64,000 nt of DNA from Nocardia testacea NBRC 100365 (GTDB taxonomy: Bacteria > Actinomycetota > Actinomycetes > Mycobacteriales > Mycobacteriaceae), in assembly GCF_000308775.1 (NCBI RefSeq), contig NZ_BAGJ01000135.1, positions 92,433-156,432 of the forward strand, in the 5' to 3' direction. This document shows positions 41,894-51,532 of this stretch, piece by piece. Positions within the stretch are counted from its first letter, which is position 1; each line of letters starts with the position of its first letter. The translations under genes were made by a program, and so were the position numbers. The notes under the pieces are model-generated. The model saw nothing but the letters and a program-made list of their open reading frames with translations. It was not told the DNA's origin and made no database searches.

Positions 41894-44800
41894 CTATCTC
41901 TCGTCTCCGTCCCGGCGGGTCGAATCGGTGAGCAACGCGACCAGTTCCTCCGGGCCCGGCAGGCGCTCGGGCGCTACCGTGCGACCGCTGCGCACGTAGT
42001 GGAAGGCGGCGCCGATCCGGTCGAGCATCCGCTGTTCGGTCTCCCCGGTACGCGCCGCCTGCAGCCGCGCCCACGCCAGCCGGTAGACCGCCAGCTGCAT
42101 CGCCACCGCGGCTTCGTCGGCCGGGCCGGGTTCGGCGCCGGTCTTCCAGTCCACGACGGTCCAGCCGCCGCCGGGTTCGGCGAACACCGCGTCCATCCGG
42201 CCCCGGATCACCACTCCGGCGATGGTGGTCTCGAACGGTACTTCGATCTCCACCGGGCGGCGCGCCGACCACGGTGAGGACAGGAAGGCGTCCTGCATCC
42301 GGGCCAGTTCGGCGTCCGCGGCCGCGCCCGCGTCGGCCGCGCCGGGCAGATCGTCGAAACCGGGTAGCTGGTCGGTGGCGAACCAGCGCTGCACCCAGGC
42401 GTGGAAGGCGGTGCCGCGGCGGGCCAGCGGATTGGGCGGATAGGGCAGGGGGCGGCGCAGCCGGGCGGCGAGCCGATCCGGGTCGGCGCGCATCTCGACC
42501 AGCGCCGTCGCCGGAAGCTGAGTGGGCAGTTCGACCTCGGCCGCGGCGGCCGCGCCGGCCCGGTATTCGGCGAGCAACGCGTCCACATCCGCGATCCAGC
42601 CGTCGGGATCGTCACCGGTTTCGAGCGCTTCCGCGCCGGCGGCGAATTCCGCCAGCGCCGAGTGGACCAGCGCTGCCCCCGCTTCGATATCGGCGCGCCG
42701 GGCGCCGAGCGGATCGCCGGGCCAGGCAGCGGTCATCGGAGTGGCCGCCAGCGGATTCGGTTCGCCGGGTTCGGGATCGGCCGCCCAGCACGCGATCTCC
42801 ACCCCGCTGCCGGGTTGTTCGGCGGCGGCTTTCACCTCGAGCAAGAATGCCGACGGGCCTTTGGGCTTGTCGCCGGTCTCGGGCCAGTGGTGCGCGGAGA
42901 CCAGCAGGACGCGCTCGGTTCGAGTGAGCGCGACATAGAACAGCCGGCGGTCCTCGTCGAGCCGGCGTCGCGCCAGCGCTTCCTTGTGCGCGGTGAGACC
43001 GCGCTGTAACTCCGCCCGGTCGGTGACATCGGACAGATCGAGAACCGGGACCCCGTCCGGGGATTCCGCGGTGGCCCGGTCACCGCGCAACGAGGTGGGT
43101 AGTTCGGCCAGCGCGCCGAGCCAGGTATTCACCCCCCGGGTGGACGGGAAGACGTCGCGGGTGACATGCGGTACCGCGACCACCTCCCATTCCAGCCCCT
43201 TGGCGGCGTGCACGGTGAGCACCTGGACCCGGTCCGGGGCGACCTCCACCTCGCCGGGTTCCAGGCCGTTCTCCACCGATTCGGCGGCGGTGAGGAAGGC
43301 GAGCAGCCCGCCGAGGGTGGCGCCGGTGTCGTTCGCGAATCCGGCGACCACTTCGGCGAAGGCGTCCAGGTGTTCGCGTCCGGCGCCGGACCCCGCGAGC
43401 GCGCGCCGAGCCTGGCTCTCGACGCCGACCCCGATGGTGCGTTCCACATCGGCGACCAGTTCGGTGAGCGGCTGGGCCGCCCGTTCGCGCAGCATCGCCA
43501 GTTCCCGTCCCAGCGCGGTGATCCGCCGGTATCCGGCGGCCGAATAGCGGTCCGCCGGGCCGGGATCGGCGAGGGCGTCGGCCAGGCCGGCCCGCTCGGC
43601 GGGTTCGGGGGCCACCTCGTGCAGGGCCGCCGCCAGAGTCGTGGAGTCGGTGATATCGCCACCGGGGTCGCGGGTGATGGACAGTTCCCGGGCCCGCCGG
43701 GCCAGCGCGGCCAGATCGGCGCTGCCGATCCGCCAGCGGGCGCCGGTGAGGATCCGCACCGCGGCACTGCCGGCGGCCGGGTCGGCGATGAGGCGCAGGG
43801 TGGCGACGATATCGGCGACCTCCGGTGTCGAGAGCAACCCGCCCAATCCGACGATCTCGACCGGCAACCCCTGGCCCCGCAGCTCTTCGGCGAGTTCGGC
43901 GGCATCGGCGTTGCGGCGGATCAGCACCGCGGAGGTGGGCGGCGGCCGGTCCGCGTCCCGGGCCGCCGTCCAGTGCGCGGCGATCCGTTCGGCGATCCAT
44001 CGGCGTTCGCTCGCGACGGTATCGGTCAGCGCCAGCGCGACGGCACCCGGTTCCGCACCGGGTTTCGGGCGCAGCGGGTCGACCGTGACCCCGCCGCTGT
44101 CCCGGGCCCCCGCGCGCAGTGGTTCGACGACCATATTCGCCAGATCCAGCGCCTCGGGCGGATTGCGCCAGCTGGTGAGCAGCGGCAGCACCGGCGCCGC
44201 GATACCGGGCGCGACCGGGAAATCGGTGGTGAAGCGCGGGAGGTTGGCGGCCGAGGCACCGCGCCAGCCGTAGATGGACTGCATGGGATCGCCGACCGCC
44301 GTCACCGAGAGCTCGCGCGGCCGGGCGCCGCGTCGCGCCGGGTAACCGGCACCGAACAGCGCGGACAGCAGGATGCGCTGGGCGTGGCCGGTGTCCTGGT
44401 ATTCGTCCAGCAGCACCAGCCGGAAGCGGGCGCGTTCGGCGGTGGCGACCTCGGGGTGCTCGGCGGCCAGACGCGCCGCCAGCGACATCTGGGCGCCGAA
44501 ATCCAGGGCGCCGCGCTGATGCAGTGTCTCTCGCAGCTGCTGGACCAGCGGCAGCAGCGCCACCCGCTCGCGCTGGGCGCGCAGGATCGACAGCAGCTCT
44601 TTGTTCGGCCCGCCGCGCTGCCGCGGACCGGGCGGCAGGGTGTGTACGAGTTTCTCCAGCTCGGTGTGTGCCTCGGCGAGTTCCTCCGGTTCCACCAGAT
44701 GTTCGGCCAGCTGCCCGGACAGTGCCAGTACCGCCTCGGTGACCGTCAGCGGTGAACGCTCGGTGTCGAGGTCGCCGTCCCAGCCGCGCACCACCTGGTG

Positions 44801-45256
44801 GGCCAGCTGCCACAGCTGGGTCTCGGTGAGCAGCGCCGCCGACGGCTCCACCGGCAGCAGCAGGCCGTGTTCGCTCAGCAGCCGGCCGGCGTAGGAGTGG
44901 TAGGTACTGATCTCCGGTTCCGCACCGGCCAGGGTGGCACGCAGTTCGCCGGAGGGGTCGAGATCGCGCAGCAACCGGGATCCGGCAAGCCGGGCCAGCC
45001 GCGTACGGATCCGGGCGGTGAGCTGCTGGGCGGCCTTGCGGGTGAAGGTCAGCCCCAGCACCTCCTCCGGCGTGACCAGCCGGTTGGCCACCATCCAGAC
45101 CACCCGGGCCGCCATGGTCTCGGTCTTGCCCGCGCCCGCCCCGGCCACCACCAGCGCCGGGCCGGGCGGCGCGGCGATCACCGCGGCCTGTTCCGCGGTC
45201 GGCGGCGGGAGCCCGAGTGCGTCGGCCAGCTGTTCCGGCGAGACCCGGGCGCTCAC
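41894..45256 (-). CDS. adnB: Double-strand-break helicase-nuclease subunit AdnB
   Basis: 1120 residues. N-terminal UvrD-like motor with intact motif I AGAGAGKTET (about 38-47), motif II LLDEYQDTGHAQR, motif III AVGDPMQSIYGWRG and LTVHAAKGLEWEVV; C-terminal RecB-type nuclease with GRMDAVFAEPGGGWTVVDWKTG and MQLAVYRLAW. AdnB is the active motor of AdnAB, which resects broken DNA ends. It corresponds to Rv3201c (about 1100). GTG 45256 overlaps the AdnA stop (GTGA), so the two subunits are coupled. Confidence 0.93.
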   Translation of the reverse strand: MSARVSPEQLADALGLPPPTAEQAAVIAAPPGPALVVAGAGAGKTETMAARVVWMVANRLVTPEEVLGLTFTRKAAQQLTARIRTRLARLAGSRLLRDLDPSGELRATLAGAEPEISTYHSYAGRLLSEHGLLLPVEPSAALLTETQLWQLAHQVVRGWDGDLDTERSPLTVTEAVLALSGQLAEHLVEPEELAEAHTELEKLVHTLPPGPRQRGGPNKELLSILRAQRERVALLPLVQQLRETLHQRGALDFGAQMSLAARLAAEHPEVATAERARFRLVLLDEYQDTGHAQRILLSALFGAGYPARRGARPRELSVTAVGDPMQSIYGWRGASAANLPRFTTDFPVAPGIAAPVLPLLTSWRNPPEALDLANMVVEPLRAGARDSGGVTVDPLRPKPGAEPGAVALALTDTVASERRWIAERIAAHWTAARDADRPPPTSAVLIRRNADAAELAEELRGQGLPVEIVGLGGLLSTPEVADIVATLRLIADPAAGSAAVRILTGARWRIGSADLAALARRARELSITRDPGGDITDSTTLAAALHEVAPEPAERAGLADALADPGPADRYSAAGYRRITALGRELAMLRERAAQPLTELVADVERTIGVGVESQARRALAGSGAGREHLDAFAEVVAGFANDTGATLGGLLAFLTAAESVENGLEPGEVEVAPDRVQVLTVHAAKGLEWEVVAVPHVTRDVFPSTRGVNTWLGALAELPTSLRGDRATAESPDGVPVLDLSDVTDRAELQRGLTAHKEALARRRLDEDRRLFYVALTRTERVLLVSAHHWPETGDKPKGPSAFLLEVKAAAEQPGSGVEIACWAADPEPGEPNPLAATPMTAAWPGDPLGARRADIEAGAALVHSALAEFAAGAEALETGDDPDGWIADVDALLAEYRAGAAAAAEVELPTQLPATALVEMRADPDRLAARLRRPLPYPPNPLARRGTAFHAWVQRWFATDQLPGFDDLPGAADAGAAADAELARMQDAFLSSPWSARRPVEIEVPFETTIAGVVIRGRMDAVFAEPGGGWTVVDWKTGAEPGPADEAAVAMQLAVYRLAWARLQAARTGETEQRMLDRIGAAFHYVRSGRTVAPERLPGPEELVALLTDSTRRDGDER

Positions 45257-48200
45257 TCGTCGGTCACCTGGCGCCCGGCGTCCTGCACCGGGCAACTGTT
45301 CTTCACGGCGCAGTGCCGGCAGCCCTCGTTGCGGATCGCCAGGAAACCGGGTCCCTCGGTGCTCGCGGCCGCGGCGTGGATGGTCTCGCGCCAGGTCTCC
45401 AGCGCTTCGGCGTCCAGCGCGGGCTGGATCCGCTCCTTCGCCACTCCGCCGGCCGCCGGCAGACCGACGTACACCAGCCGTGCCCCGCCGGGTTCGGGAT
45501 CGCCGGCGCTCTCCTCCAGGGCGCCCGCCGCGGCGGCGACCTGGTAGGTCGCCAGCTGCGCGTGCTGGGCGGCGTCGGCTTCGCTGACCGGGTTCTTCCC
45601 CGTCTTCACATCGACGATGACGAACCGGCCCTGGGCGTCCCGTTCCAGCCGGTCGATGCGGCCGCGGATGCGGACCTCGGGCATCTCGTCGCCGGTACCG
45701 GGCAGCACACAGTCGACCGGTACCTCGATTCCGGCCTGGGTGAGTTCGCCGCGGGTGGTGCGCACCCAGGCGACGAACGCGTCCAGCATGGCCTCGGTGC
45801 GGCGCAGTTCCTGCCGGGAGTACCAGCTGGTTTCGGGATCGATCGTGGACCAGCTGCGGGCCAGTTCGGCGCGCACCTGGTCCAGCGGGACCCGGCCGGC
45901 CAGCGCCTGGACCAGCGTGTGCACCAGGGTTCCCTTGACCGCGTAGGGATTCTCGCCATCGGATCCACCGTTGCGTTCCAGTGCCCACCGCAGCGGACAG
46001 GTCCGCAGCAGCTCCACCGTCGAGGGCGACAGCGCGATCGGGGCGTCGTCGTCCCACAGCGTCTCGGTGGAGCTGAGTTCGGGCACCCCGTACCAGTCGT
46101 CGGGCGCGGTACCGGGGATCCCGGCCAGCGCAAGCCGGGCCAGTTGCCGGGCGGCGCGCCGGCGGCGTTCGTCTCCGGCGCCGGGATCGCAGACCGCCGC
46201 GCGTAGTTCGGCGATCAGCGCGTGCAGGGCCAGGACCCGGCCGGGTTCGGCGATGGGAAGCGCACCGGGTTCCCCGCCGGTGTCGCCGCCGAGCAGTTCG
46301 GCGAGGAACCGGGAAGGCACCAGATCACGTTCTCCGGTCACCGATTCCACCGCGGTCACCAGCAGCGACCGGCGGGCCCGGCTGCACGCGACGAACAGCA
46401 GCCGCCGTTCCTCGGCCAGGATCGGCGCGGCGCGGCTGACCCGTTCGGTGATACCGGCGACCTCATCCACCAGATCCTCGGTGTGCAGCAGTGTTCCGCG
46501 CGGGCGGGGATCCGGCCAGATCCCCTCCTGCACCCCGGCGACCGCGACGACCTCCCATTCCCGGCCGGCCGCCGCGTGGGCGCTCAGCAGATCCACTGCC
46601 TCCTCGCGCTGCGCTCGCACGACTCGGTCCTGCGGGATCTGCTGCTGGAGCATGTATTCGACGAAACCCTCGATGGTCGCGCCCGGCAGGCGGTCGGTGT
46701 AGGCGGCCGCGGCGTCGAACAGCGCGACCGCGGCATCGAGATCGCGGTCGGCCTGCATACCCGCCGCTCCCCCGCGCCGGGACTGCGCCAGCCAGCGCCG
46801 CTCCAGCCGCGACCCGGTCCACAGCGCCCACAGCACGTCCTCGAGGCCGCCGCCCGCGCGCCGGACCCGGCGGGCACTGTCCAGGGCACGGGCCGCCCGC
46901 GCGAGCGGGGCGAGCTCGACCTCGGTGAGGCCGGCCACGATCCGGTCGTCACCGGCGCCGAGCAGGAGGTCGCGCAGCACCTCCACCGAAGGCCGGTCCG
47001 GACCGGAGCCGCCGGGGCCCGGTCGCCCGGGGTCGGCGCCCGGTCCGCCGGTGGGGGACCGCGGATCTGTTCGGGGAGCGCCGGATTCGACGACGACCTC
47101 GCCCGGGACCGGCCCGATCGACTCCCGTCCGGAACCGGGCGATCCACCCGGTTTTCCGGGATCGGTGCTCGGGTCGCCGGCGGAGCCCCCTGGATTTTCC
47201 TGGTAGGCGCCGGAATCGGAGACACCGCCGGACCCGGCCGGTTCTCGTCCGCCGGTGCCGGTACCCGGCCCGCCCGCGCGGCCTCGTGCGTCGAATCGAT
47301 CACTATCGGTTCGCGCGGGATCGGAGGCTTCCACCCCGATGGCCTCATCGGACTCGCCGGGGTACAGCTCCGGCGGGAAATCCTCTTCGTCCACGGGAGG
47401 TTCCGGCGGGAGACCGTCCCACGGGTCGTCACCGAAGCTCGCCTCCTCGAGCCCGTACCAGTCCGCGTCGGCCCGGTGCCGGCTGACATCGGCGAAGAGA
47501 TCCCGGGGTGGGAACTCGTCGAGAGGGTCCTCGGCCGGGTAGGTGTCGAGGACGGGGGGTTCGCGCACCGGCTCGGGCGGGAAGTCCGGGGGCACGGCGG
47601 AGTCCGGTCCGGCAATGTGGGCAGGGCCGGAGTCCGGGGTGCCGGCAAGGTCAGGGCCCGGGGGCCCGGCAACGTTCGGGCCTGTCGCAGCGTCGAGGAC
47701 CGGTCCTGAGGCACGGGCACGGCTCGCTCCCGGCACACCGCCATCGCCCGAACCCGGCACACCCGCAACGCTCGGATCCGGCACACCCCCGACGCTCGAA
47801 CCCGGCGCGTCGGAAGGGTTCGGCCCCGGGGCACCGGCGGCATCCGCGGTGCGGGCGAGTTCCACCGCGGCGCGGCGGATACCACGACGCAGGCGCCGCA
47901 GGCTGATGGCGTCGGCCCCGCCGAGTGGTCCGGACAAGAGATCGAGGGCCTCGTCCGGGCCGAACAGGGATTCGGTCGAGCCGGTGCCGCGCCGGGTGGC
48001 TTCGCCGGCGAGTACCGCGCGTAGAGCCAGCAGCATCCAGGCGGCGCCGCGGCGGCGGGCCAGCGGGATATCGTTCGCGGGCTGCGCGATCGGGACCCCG
48101 GCCGCCAGCAGGGCCCGGCGCAGTGGCGGCAGCAGCAGCGGCACCGAGCGCACGATCACCGCCATCTGGGACCAGGGCACGCCCTCGGTGAGATGCGCGC

Positions 48201-49557
48201 GGCGCAGATGGTCGGCGATCAGCGACGCTTCCTTGGCCGGGCTGCCGAGCACCCGCACCCGCACCTCCGCCGGGACAGGCGGTCCGGCACCGGGATCCGA
48301 GGGCAGGTCACCGCGTTCCGCGGGCCCCAGATCGGCCCGGATGGTGCGATGCGGGACGCGCCCGGGTAGCCGCGACGCGATCCGGGCGGTGGCGGTGACG
48401 ATCGCCGGACCGGACCGGTGGTTGTCGTAGAGGACGATGCGCCGCCCCGCCGGAGAGTCCTCGGTGAGGAACCGTGAATCGGCGCCGCGGAAGGTGTACA
48501 CGGCCTGGTCGGGATCACCGGCGATCACCGTGGTCCCGGCTCCGGCCGCCAGCACCCGCACCAGCAGGGCCGCCTGCGGGTCCAGATGCTGGGCGTCGTC
48601 GACAAGCAGACAGCGCAACCGGGCCCGTTCGGCCGCCAGCAGTTCGGGGTCGGCGGCCAGTGCGTCCAGGGCGGCGCCGACGAGTTCGGCCGCGTTCAGG
48701 GCGGGCGCCGACGCCTCGGGCGCGGCCACCCCGACCGACCAGCGCAGCAGCATCGCCTGTTCGTAGCGGAGCGCGAAACCGCCGGCCGCGACCCAGTCGG
48801 GCCGGTCCCGGCGCCGGCCGAGCTCGATCAGGTCCTCCGGGCCCAGCCCGCGTTCGGTGGCCCGCAGCATCAGGTCGCGCAGTTCGTCGGCGAACCCGGT
48901 CAGGCCCAATGCGGGCTGGAGCCGCCGTGGCCACAGGTCACCGGCTCCGGCGGCGATATCGGCCAGATCGCCGCGCAGCATCTCGCGCAGCACCGCGTCC
49001 TGCTCGGCACCGGTGAGCAGCCGCGGCGGCGGATTTCCGTACCGCGCGGCCTGCCGGCGCAGGATCCCGAAAGCATAGGAGTGGACCGTGCGGGCCATCG
49101 GCTCCCGGGACGCACCGGCGGCACCGGGTACGGCGGAGGATGGGCGAACCGGCTCGGGGAGCGCGAACAGCGGATCGGCCGCCGGCTCGGCGGCGCGTGC
49201 CGCCGCGTCCGTGGACGGGGCGCCCGTGATCGCCGGAGCGCACACCGCCCAGTTGTCGAGCCGCTCGGTGAGCGCGTCCCGCGCGGTCGCGGCCGCCTGT
49301 TTGGAATGGGTGAGCAGCAGCACCGATTCCGGATCCGCACCGCCGGCGAGCCGCGTCGCGGCCAGATCGATCAGCAGGGCGGTCTTGCCGGTACCGGGGC
49401 CGCCGAGTACGCGCCAGACCCGGTCCGGGTCCGGTTGCGCGGCGGTAGCCGGCGGCGGGGCGGCGAACAGCGCGCCGATATCGGCTCCCCAGGTCCGAGC
49501 CCGGGGAGCCGCCGCTTTCCGGCGCACCAGCCGCACCGGCTTATCCGAACGCACCAC
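45253..49557 (-). CDS. adnA: Double-strand-break helicase-nuclease subunit AdnA with large insert
   Basis: 1434 residues, against about 1050 in mycobacteria. Motif I GGPGTGKT (52-59) is intact; motif II reads VDDAQHLD instead of DExx, and the AdnA motor is reported as dispensable. A low-complexity Pro/Gly/Ser/Asp-rich insert spans about 570-850. The C-terminal part is a RecB-like nuclease (RIRGRIDRLE, VIVDVKTG) with cysteines TCPLRW and CRHCAVKNSC that could hold a 4Fe-4S cluster as in AddB. I start at GTG 49557; the N-terminal boundary is uncertain. Transcribed before adnB. Confidence 0.9.
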   Translation of the reverse strand: MVRSDKPVRLVRRKAAAPRARTWGADIGALFAAPPPATAAQPDPDRVWRVLGGPGTGKTALLIDLAATRLAGGADPESVLLLTHSKQAAATARDALTERLDNWAVCAPAITGAPSTDAAARAAEPAADPLFALPEPVRPSSAVPGAAGASREPMARTVHSYAFGILRRQAARYGNPPPRLLTGAEQDAVLREMLRGDLADIAAGAGDLWPRRLQPALGLTGFADELRDLMLRATERGLGPEDLIELGRRRDRPDWVAAGGFALRYEQAMLLRWSVGVAAPEASAPALNAAELVGAALDALAADPELLAAERARLRCLLVDDAQHLDPQAALLVRVLAAGAGTTVIAGDPDQAVYTFRGADSRFLTEDSPAGRRIVLYDNHRSGPAIVTATARIASRLPGRVPHRTIRADLGPAERGDLPSDPGAGPPVPAEVRVRVLGSPAKEASLIADHLRRAHLTEGVPWSQMAVIVRSVPLLLPPLRRALLAAGVPIAQPANDIPLARRRGAAWMLLALRAVLAGEATRRGTGSTESLFGPDEALDLLSGPLGGADAISLRRLRRGIRRAAVELARTADAAGAPGPNPSDAPGSSVGGVPDPSVAGVPGSGDGGVPGASRARASGPVLDAATGPNVAGPPGPDLAGTPDSGPAHIAGPDSAVPPDFPPEPVREPPVLDTYPAEDPLDEFPPRDLFADVSRHRADADWYGLEEASFGDDPWDGLPPEPPVDEEDFPPELYPGESDEAIGVEASDPARTDSDRFDARGRAGGPGTGTGGREPAGSGGVSDSGAYQENPGGSAGDPSTDPGKPGGSPGSGRESIGPVPGEVVVESGAPRTDPRSPTGGPGADPGRPGPGGSGPDRPSVEVLRDLLLGAGDDRIVAGLTEVELAPLARAARALDSARRVRRAGGGLEDVLWALWTGSRLERRWLAQSRRGGAAGMQADRDLDAAVALFDAAAAYTDRLPGATIEGFVEYMLQQQIPQDRVVRAQREEAVDLLSAHAAAGREWEVVAVAGVQEGIWPDPRPRGTLLHTEDLVDEVAGITERVSRAAPILAEERRLLFVACSRARRSLLVTAVESVTGERDLVPSRFLAELLGGDTGGEPGALPIAEPGRVLALHALIAELRAAVCDPGAGDERRRRAARQLARLALAGIPGTAPDDWYGVPELSSTETLWDDDAPIALSPSTVELLRTCPLRWALERNGGSDGENPYAVKGTLVHTLVQALAGRVPLDQVRAELARSWSTIDPETSWYSRQELRRTEAMLDAFVAWVRTTRGELTQAGIEVPVDCVLPGTGDEMPEVRIRGRIDRLERDAQGRFVIVDVKTGKNPVSEADAAQHAQLATYQVAAAAGALEESAGDPEPGGARLVYVGLPAAGGVAKERIQPALDAEALETWRETIHAAAASTEGPGFLAIRNEGCRHCAVKNSCPVQDAGRQVTDE

Positions 49558-49650
49558 GACGGCTATTGCAACAGACGGGGCCGACACCGCCGGTACCACG
49601 TCGGAACCGCACCCGCCACGGTGTCGGGGCGCTCGGATAAGAATGTCATC

Positions 49651-50427
49651 GTGTCCACACTGCATGTTCACCGTTTCGGCCCGGCGACCGGCCCGGTACT
49701 GCTGGCCCTGCACGGCCTGACCGGCCACGGCAGACGCTGGGAGGCGCTGGCCACCGAGTTCCTGCCCGATATCCGGGTGATCGCTCCCGACCTGCGCGGA
49801 CACGGCCGTTCCACCGCACTGCCGCCCTGGGATCTGGAAACGATCGTCGCCGATCTGGTGGCGTTGATCACCGCCGAAACCGAGGAGCCGGTACTGGTGG
49901 CCGCCCACTCCTTCGGCGGTGCGTGCGCACTGCAGCTGGCCCGGCGGCATCCGGGGCTGGTCCGCGGCCTGGTACTGCTCGATCCGGCCGTCGCACTGGA
50001 CCCGGCGTGGTTGCACGAGATCGCCGAGGCCACCCTCGGCTCGCCCGATTACACCGATGCGGACGAGGCCCGGATGGACAAACTCGCGACCGGCTGGGGC
50101 GCGGTCGCACCGGAGCTGCTGCGCGCCGAACTCGACGAGCACCTGGTGCCCGCCGCGGGCGGCCGGATGCGCTGGCGGGTGGATACGGCGGCGCTCATCG
50201 CGTACTGGGGTCAGCTCGCGCGTGAGCTGGTACTTCCCGAGCCCGGTCTGCCGACCGTGCTGGTCCGGGCCACGAAAGTGGATCCGCCGTTCGTCACCCC
50301 CGAGCTCCGCACCGCCCTGGCCGACCGGCTCGGCGCGGCACTGACCGTGCACGAATGGGATTGCGAGCATATGGTCGCCCAGATCCTGCCGCGCGAGACC
50401 GCGGCGCTGATCCGGGCCGCGTTCTGA
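49651..50427 (+). CDS. Alpha/beta-hydrolase, LipV-like
   Basis: 258 residues. The fold is typical: LLALHGLTGHGRRW with the oxyanion hole, APDLRGHGRS, nucleophile elbow AAHSFGGA (Ser in A-H-S-F-G), an acid in the VRATKVDPPF region and the final histidine in CEHM. M. tuberculosis LipV (Rv3203) at the same place is a short-chain lipase. GTG 49651 is divergent from adnA by 93 bases; no strong ribosome site is seen. Its stop overlaps the next start. Confidence 0.85.
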   Translation: MSTLHVHRFGPATGPVLLALHGLTGHGRRWEALATEFLPDIRVIAPDLRGHGRSTALPPWDLETIVADLVALITAETEEPVLVAAHSFGGACALQLARRHPGLVRGLVLLDPAVALDPAWLHEIAEATLGSPDYTDADEARMDKLATGWGAVAPELLRAELDEHLVPAAGGRMRWRVDTAALIAYWGQLARELVLPEPGLPTVLVRATKVDPPFVTPELRTALADRLGAALTVHEWDCEHMVAQILPRETAALIRAAF

Positions 50428-50723
50428 TGGTCACCAGCGACGAACAGATCGAACGCGTCCGCGAACTGGTCGCGGCGATTCCGCCGGGCCGGGTCGCGAC
50501 CTACGGCGATATCGCCGCGGCGGCCGGACTGTCCACCCCGCGGACCGTGGGCTGGATCATGCGCACCGATGCCGCCGATCTGCCCTGGCACCGGGTGCTG
50601 GGCGCCTCGGGCCGCCCGGCGGCCCACCTCGCCGACCGGCAGCTGCGGCTGCTCGCGGCCGAGGGCGTACCCGTTACCGACGGCCGGGTCACGCTGCGTA
50701 CCGCCCGTCATCGGTTCGACTGA
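50427..50723 (+). CDS. Alkyltransferase-like (ATL) DNA-binding protein
   Basis: 98 residues. MGMT-fold DNA-binding domain: IPPGRVATYGDIAAAAGLSTPRTVGWIM with the arginine finger region, and LPWHRVLGASG, in which the PCHR active-site cysteine of O6-alkylguanine transferases is replaced by tryptophan. ATL proteins bind O6-alkylguanine and hand it to nucleotide excision repair. It corresponds to Rv3204. The ATG overlaps the LipV-like stop by one base (TGATG), so the genes are coupled. Confidence 0.9.
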   Translation: MVTSDEQIERVRELVAAIPPGRVATYGDIAAAAGLSTPRTVGWIMRTDAADLPWHRVLGASGRPAAHLADRQLRLLAAEGVPVTDGRVTLRTARHRFD

Positions 50724-50740
50724 ACCGGCCCGCCGCGCGA

Positions 50741-51532
50741 TCAGCCGGGCTCGAGCACACGGTGCAGGAAGCGCCGCGTCCGCTCTTCCCGGGGCTCACC
50801 GATCACCTGGTCCGCCGGGCCCCGCTCGACGATGACGCCCTCGTCGAGGAACAGCACCTGATCGGCCACCTGCCGGGCGAACCGGATTTCGTGGGTGACG
50901 ATCACCATCGTCCAGTCCTGGGTGGCCAGCTCCTTGATCACCGCGAGAACCTCACCGACCAGTTCGGGGTCCAGCGCGGAGGTCGGTTCGTCGAACAGCA
51001 CCACTCGCGGTTTCAGGGCCAGGGCCCGCGCGATCCCGACCCGCTGCTGCTGGCCACCGGAGAGCTGGAACGGGTAGGCGTCGGCCCGGTCGGCCAGACC
51101 CACCTGCGCGAGCAGGGTCCGCGCCTCGGCGACCGCCTCCTCCCGGGGCCGCCGCTGGGCGGCGACCGGTCCTTCGATGATGTTCTCCAGCACCGTGCGG
51201 TGCGGGAAGAGGTTGTGCGACTGGAAGACCATCCCGCTCTGGGCGCGCAACCGGTTCGCTTCCCGGCGCCCCGCCCGGCCGCGGGGCAGCCGGGCGAAAT
51301 CGATTTCCACATCGTCGATGCCGACGACTCCCCGCTCCGGGATGTCCAGCGCGTTCAGTGACCGCAGCACGGTGGTCTTGCCCGATCCCGAAGGCCCCAG
51401 CAGGACCGTCGAGGTCCCTCGCCGCGCTTCGAAGTCGATACCGCGCAGCACCCGCCGGTCGCCGAAGGACTTCTCCAGGCCGTGTACCCGGATCCGGGCC
51501 GGTCCGGTGTTCTGGTCAGCGGTGTCGGTCAT
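50741..51532 (-). CDS. Polar amino acid ABC transporter, ATP-binding protein
   Basis: 263 residues. Walker A GPSGSGKTT (about 47-55), Q-loop MVFQSHNLFPHRTVLENI, signature LSGGQQQRVGIARAL, Walker B VVLFDEPTSALDPELV and MVIVTHEIRFA. The FQ-HNLFPH pattern is typical of GlnQ-type amino-acid importers. ATGA overlap with the preceding fused gene shows one operon. Specificity cannot be read from this subunit. Confidence 0.92.
   Translation of the reverse strand: MTDTADQNTGPARIRVHGLEKSFGDRRVLRGIDFEARRGTSTVLLGPSGSGKTTVLRSLNALDIPERGVVGIDDVEIDFARLPRGRAGRREANRLRAQSGMVFQSHNLFPHRTVLENIIEGPVAAQRRPREEAVAEARTLLAQVGLADRADAYPFQLSGGQQQRVGIARALALKPRVVLFDEPTSALDPELVGEVLAVIKELATQDWTMVIVTHEIRFARQVADQVLFLDEGVIVERGPADQVIGEPREERTRRFLHRVLEPG

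Noticed and set aside
43080..44813. Arg/Gly-rich 577-codon frame overlapping adnB in another phase
   Set aside because: Arg-Gly-Ala-rich composition is typical of a shifted frame; AdnB has all helicase and nuclease motifs.
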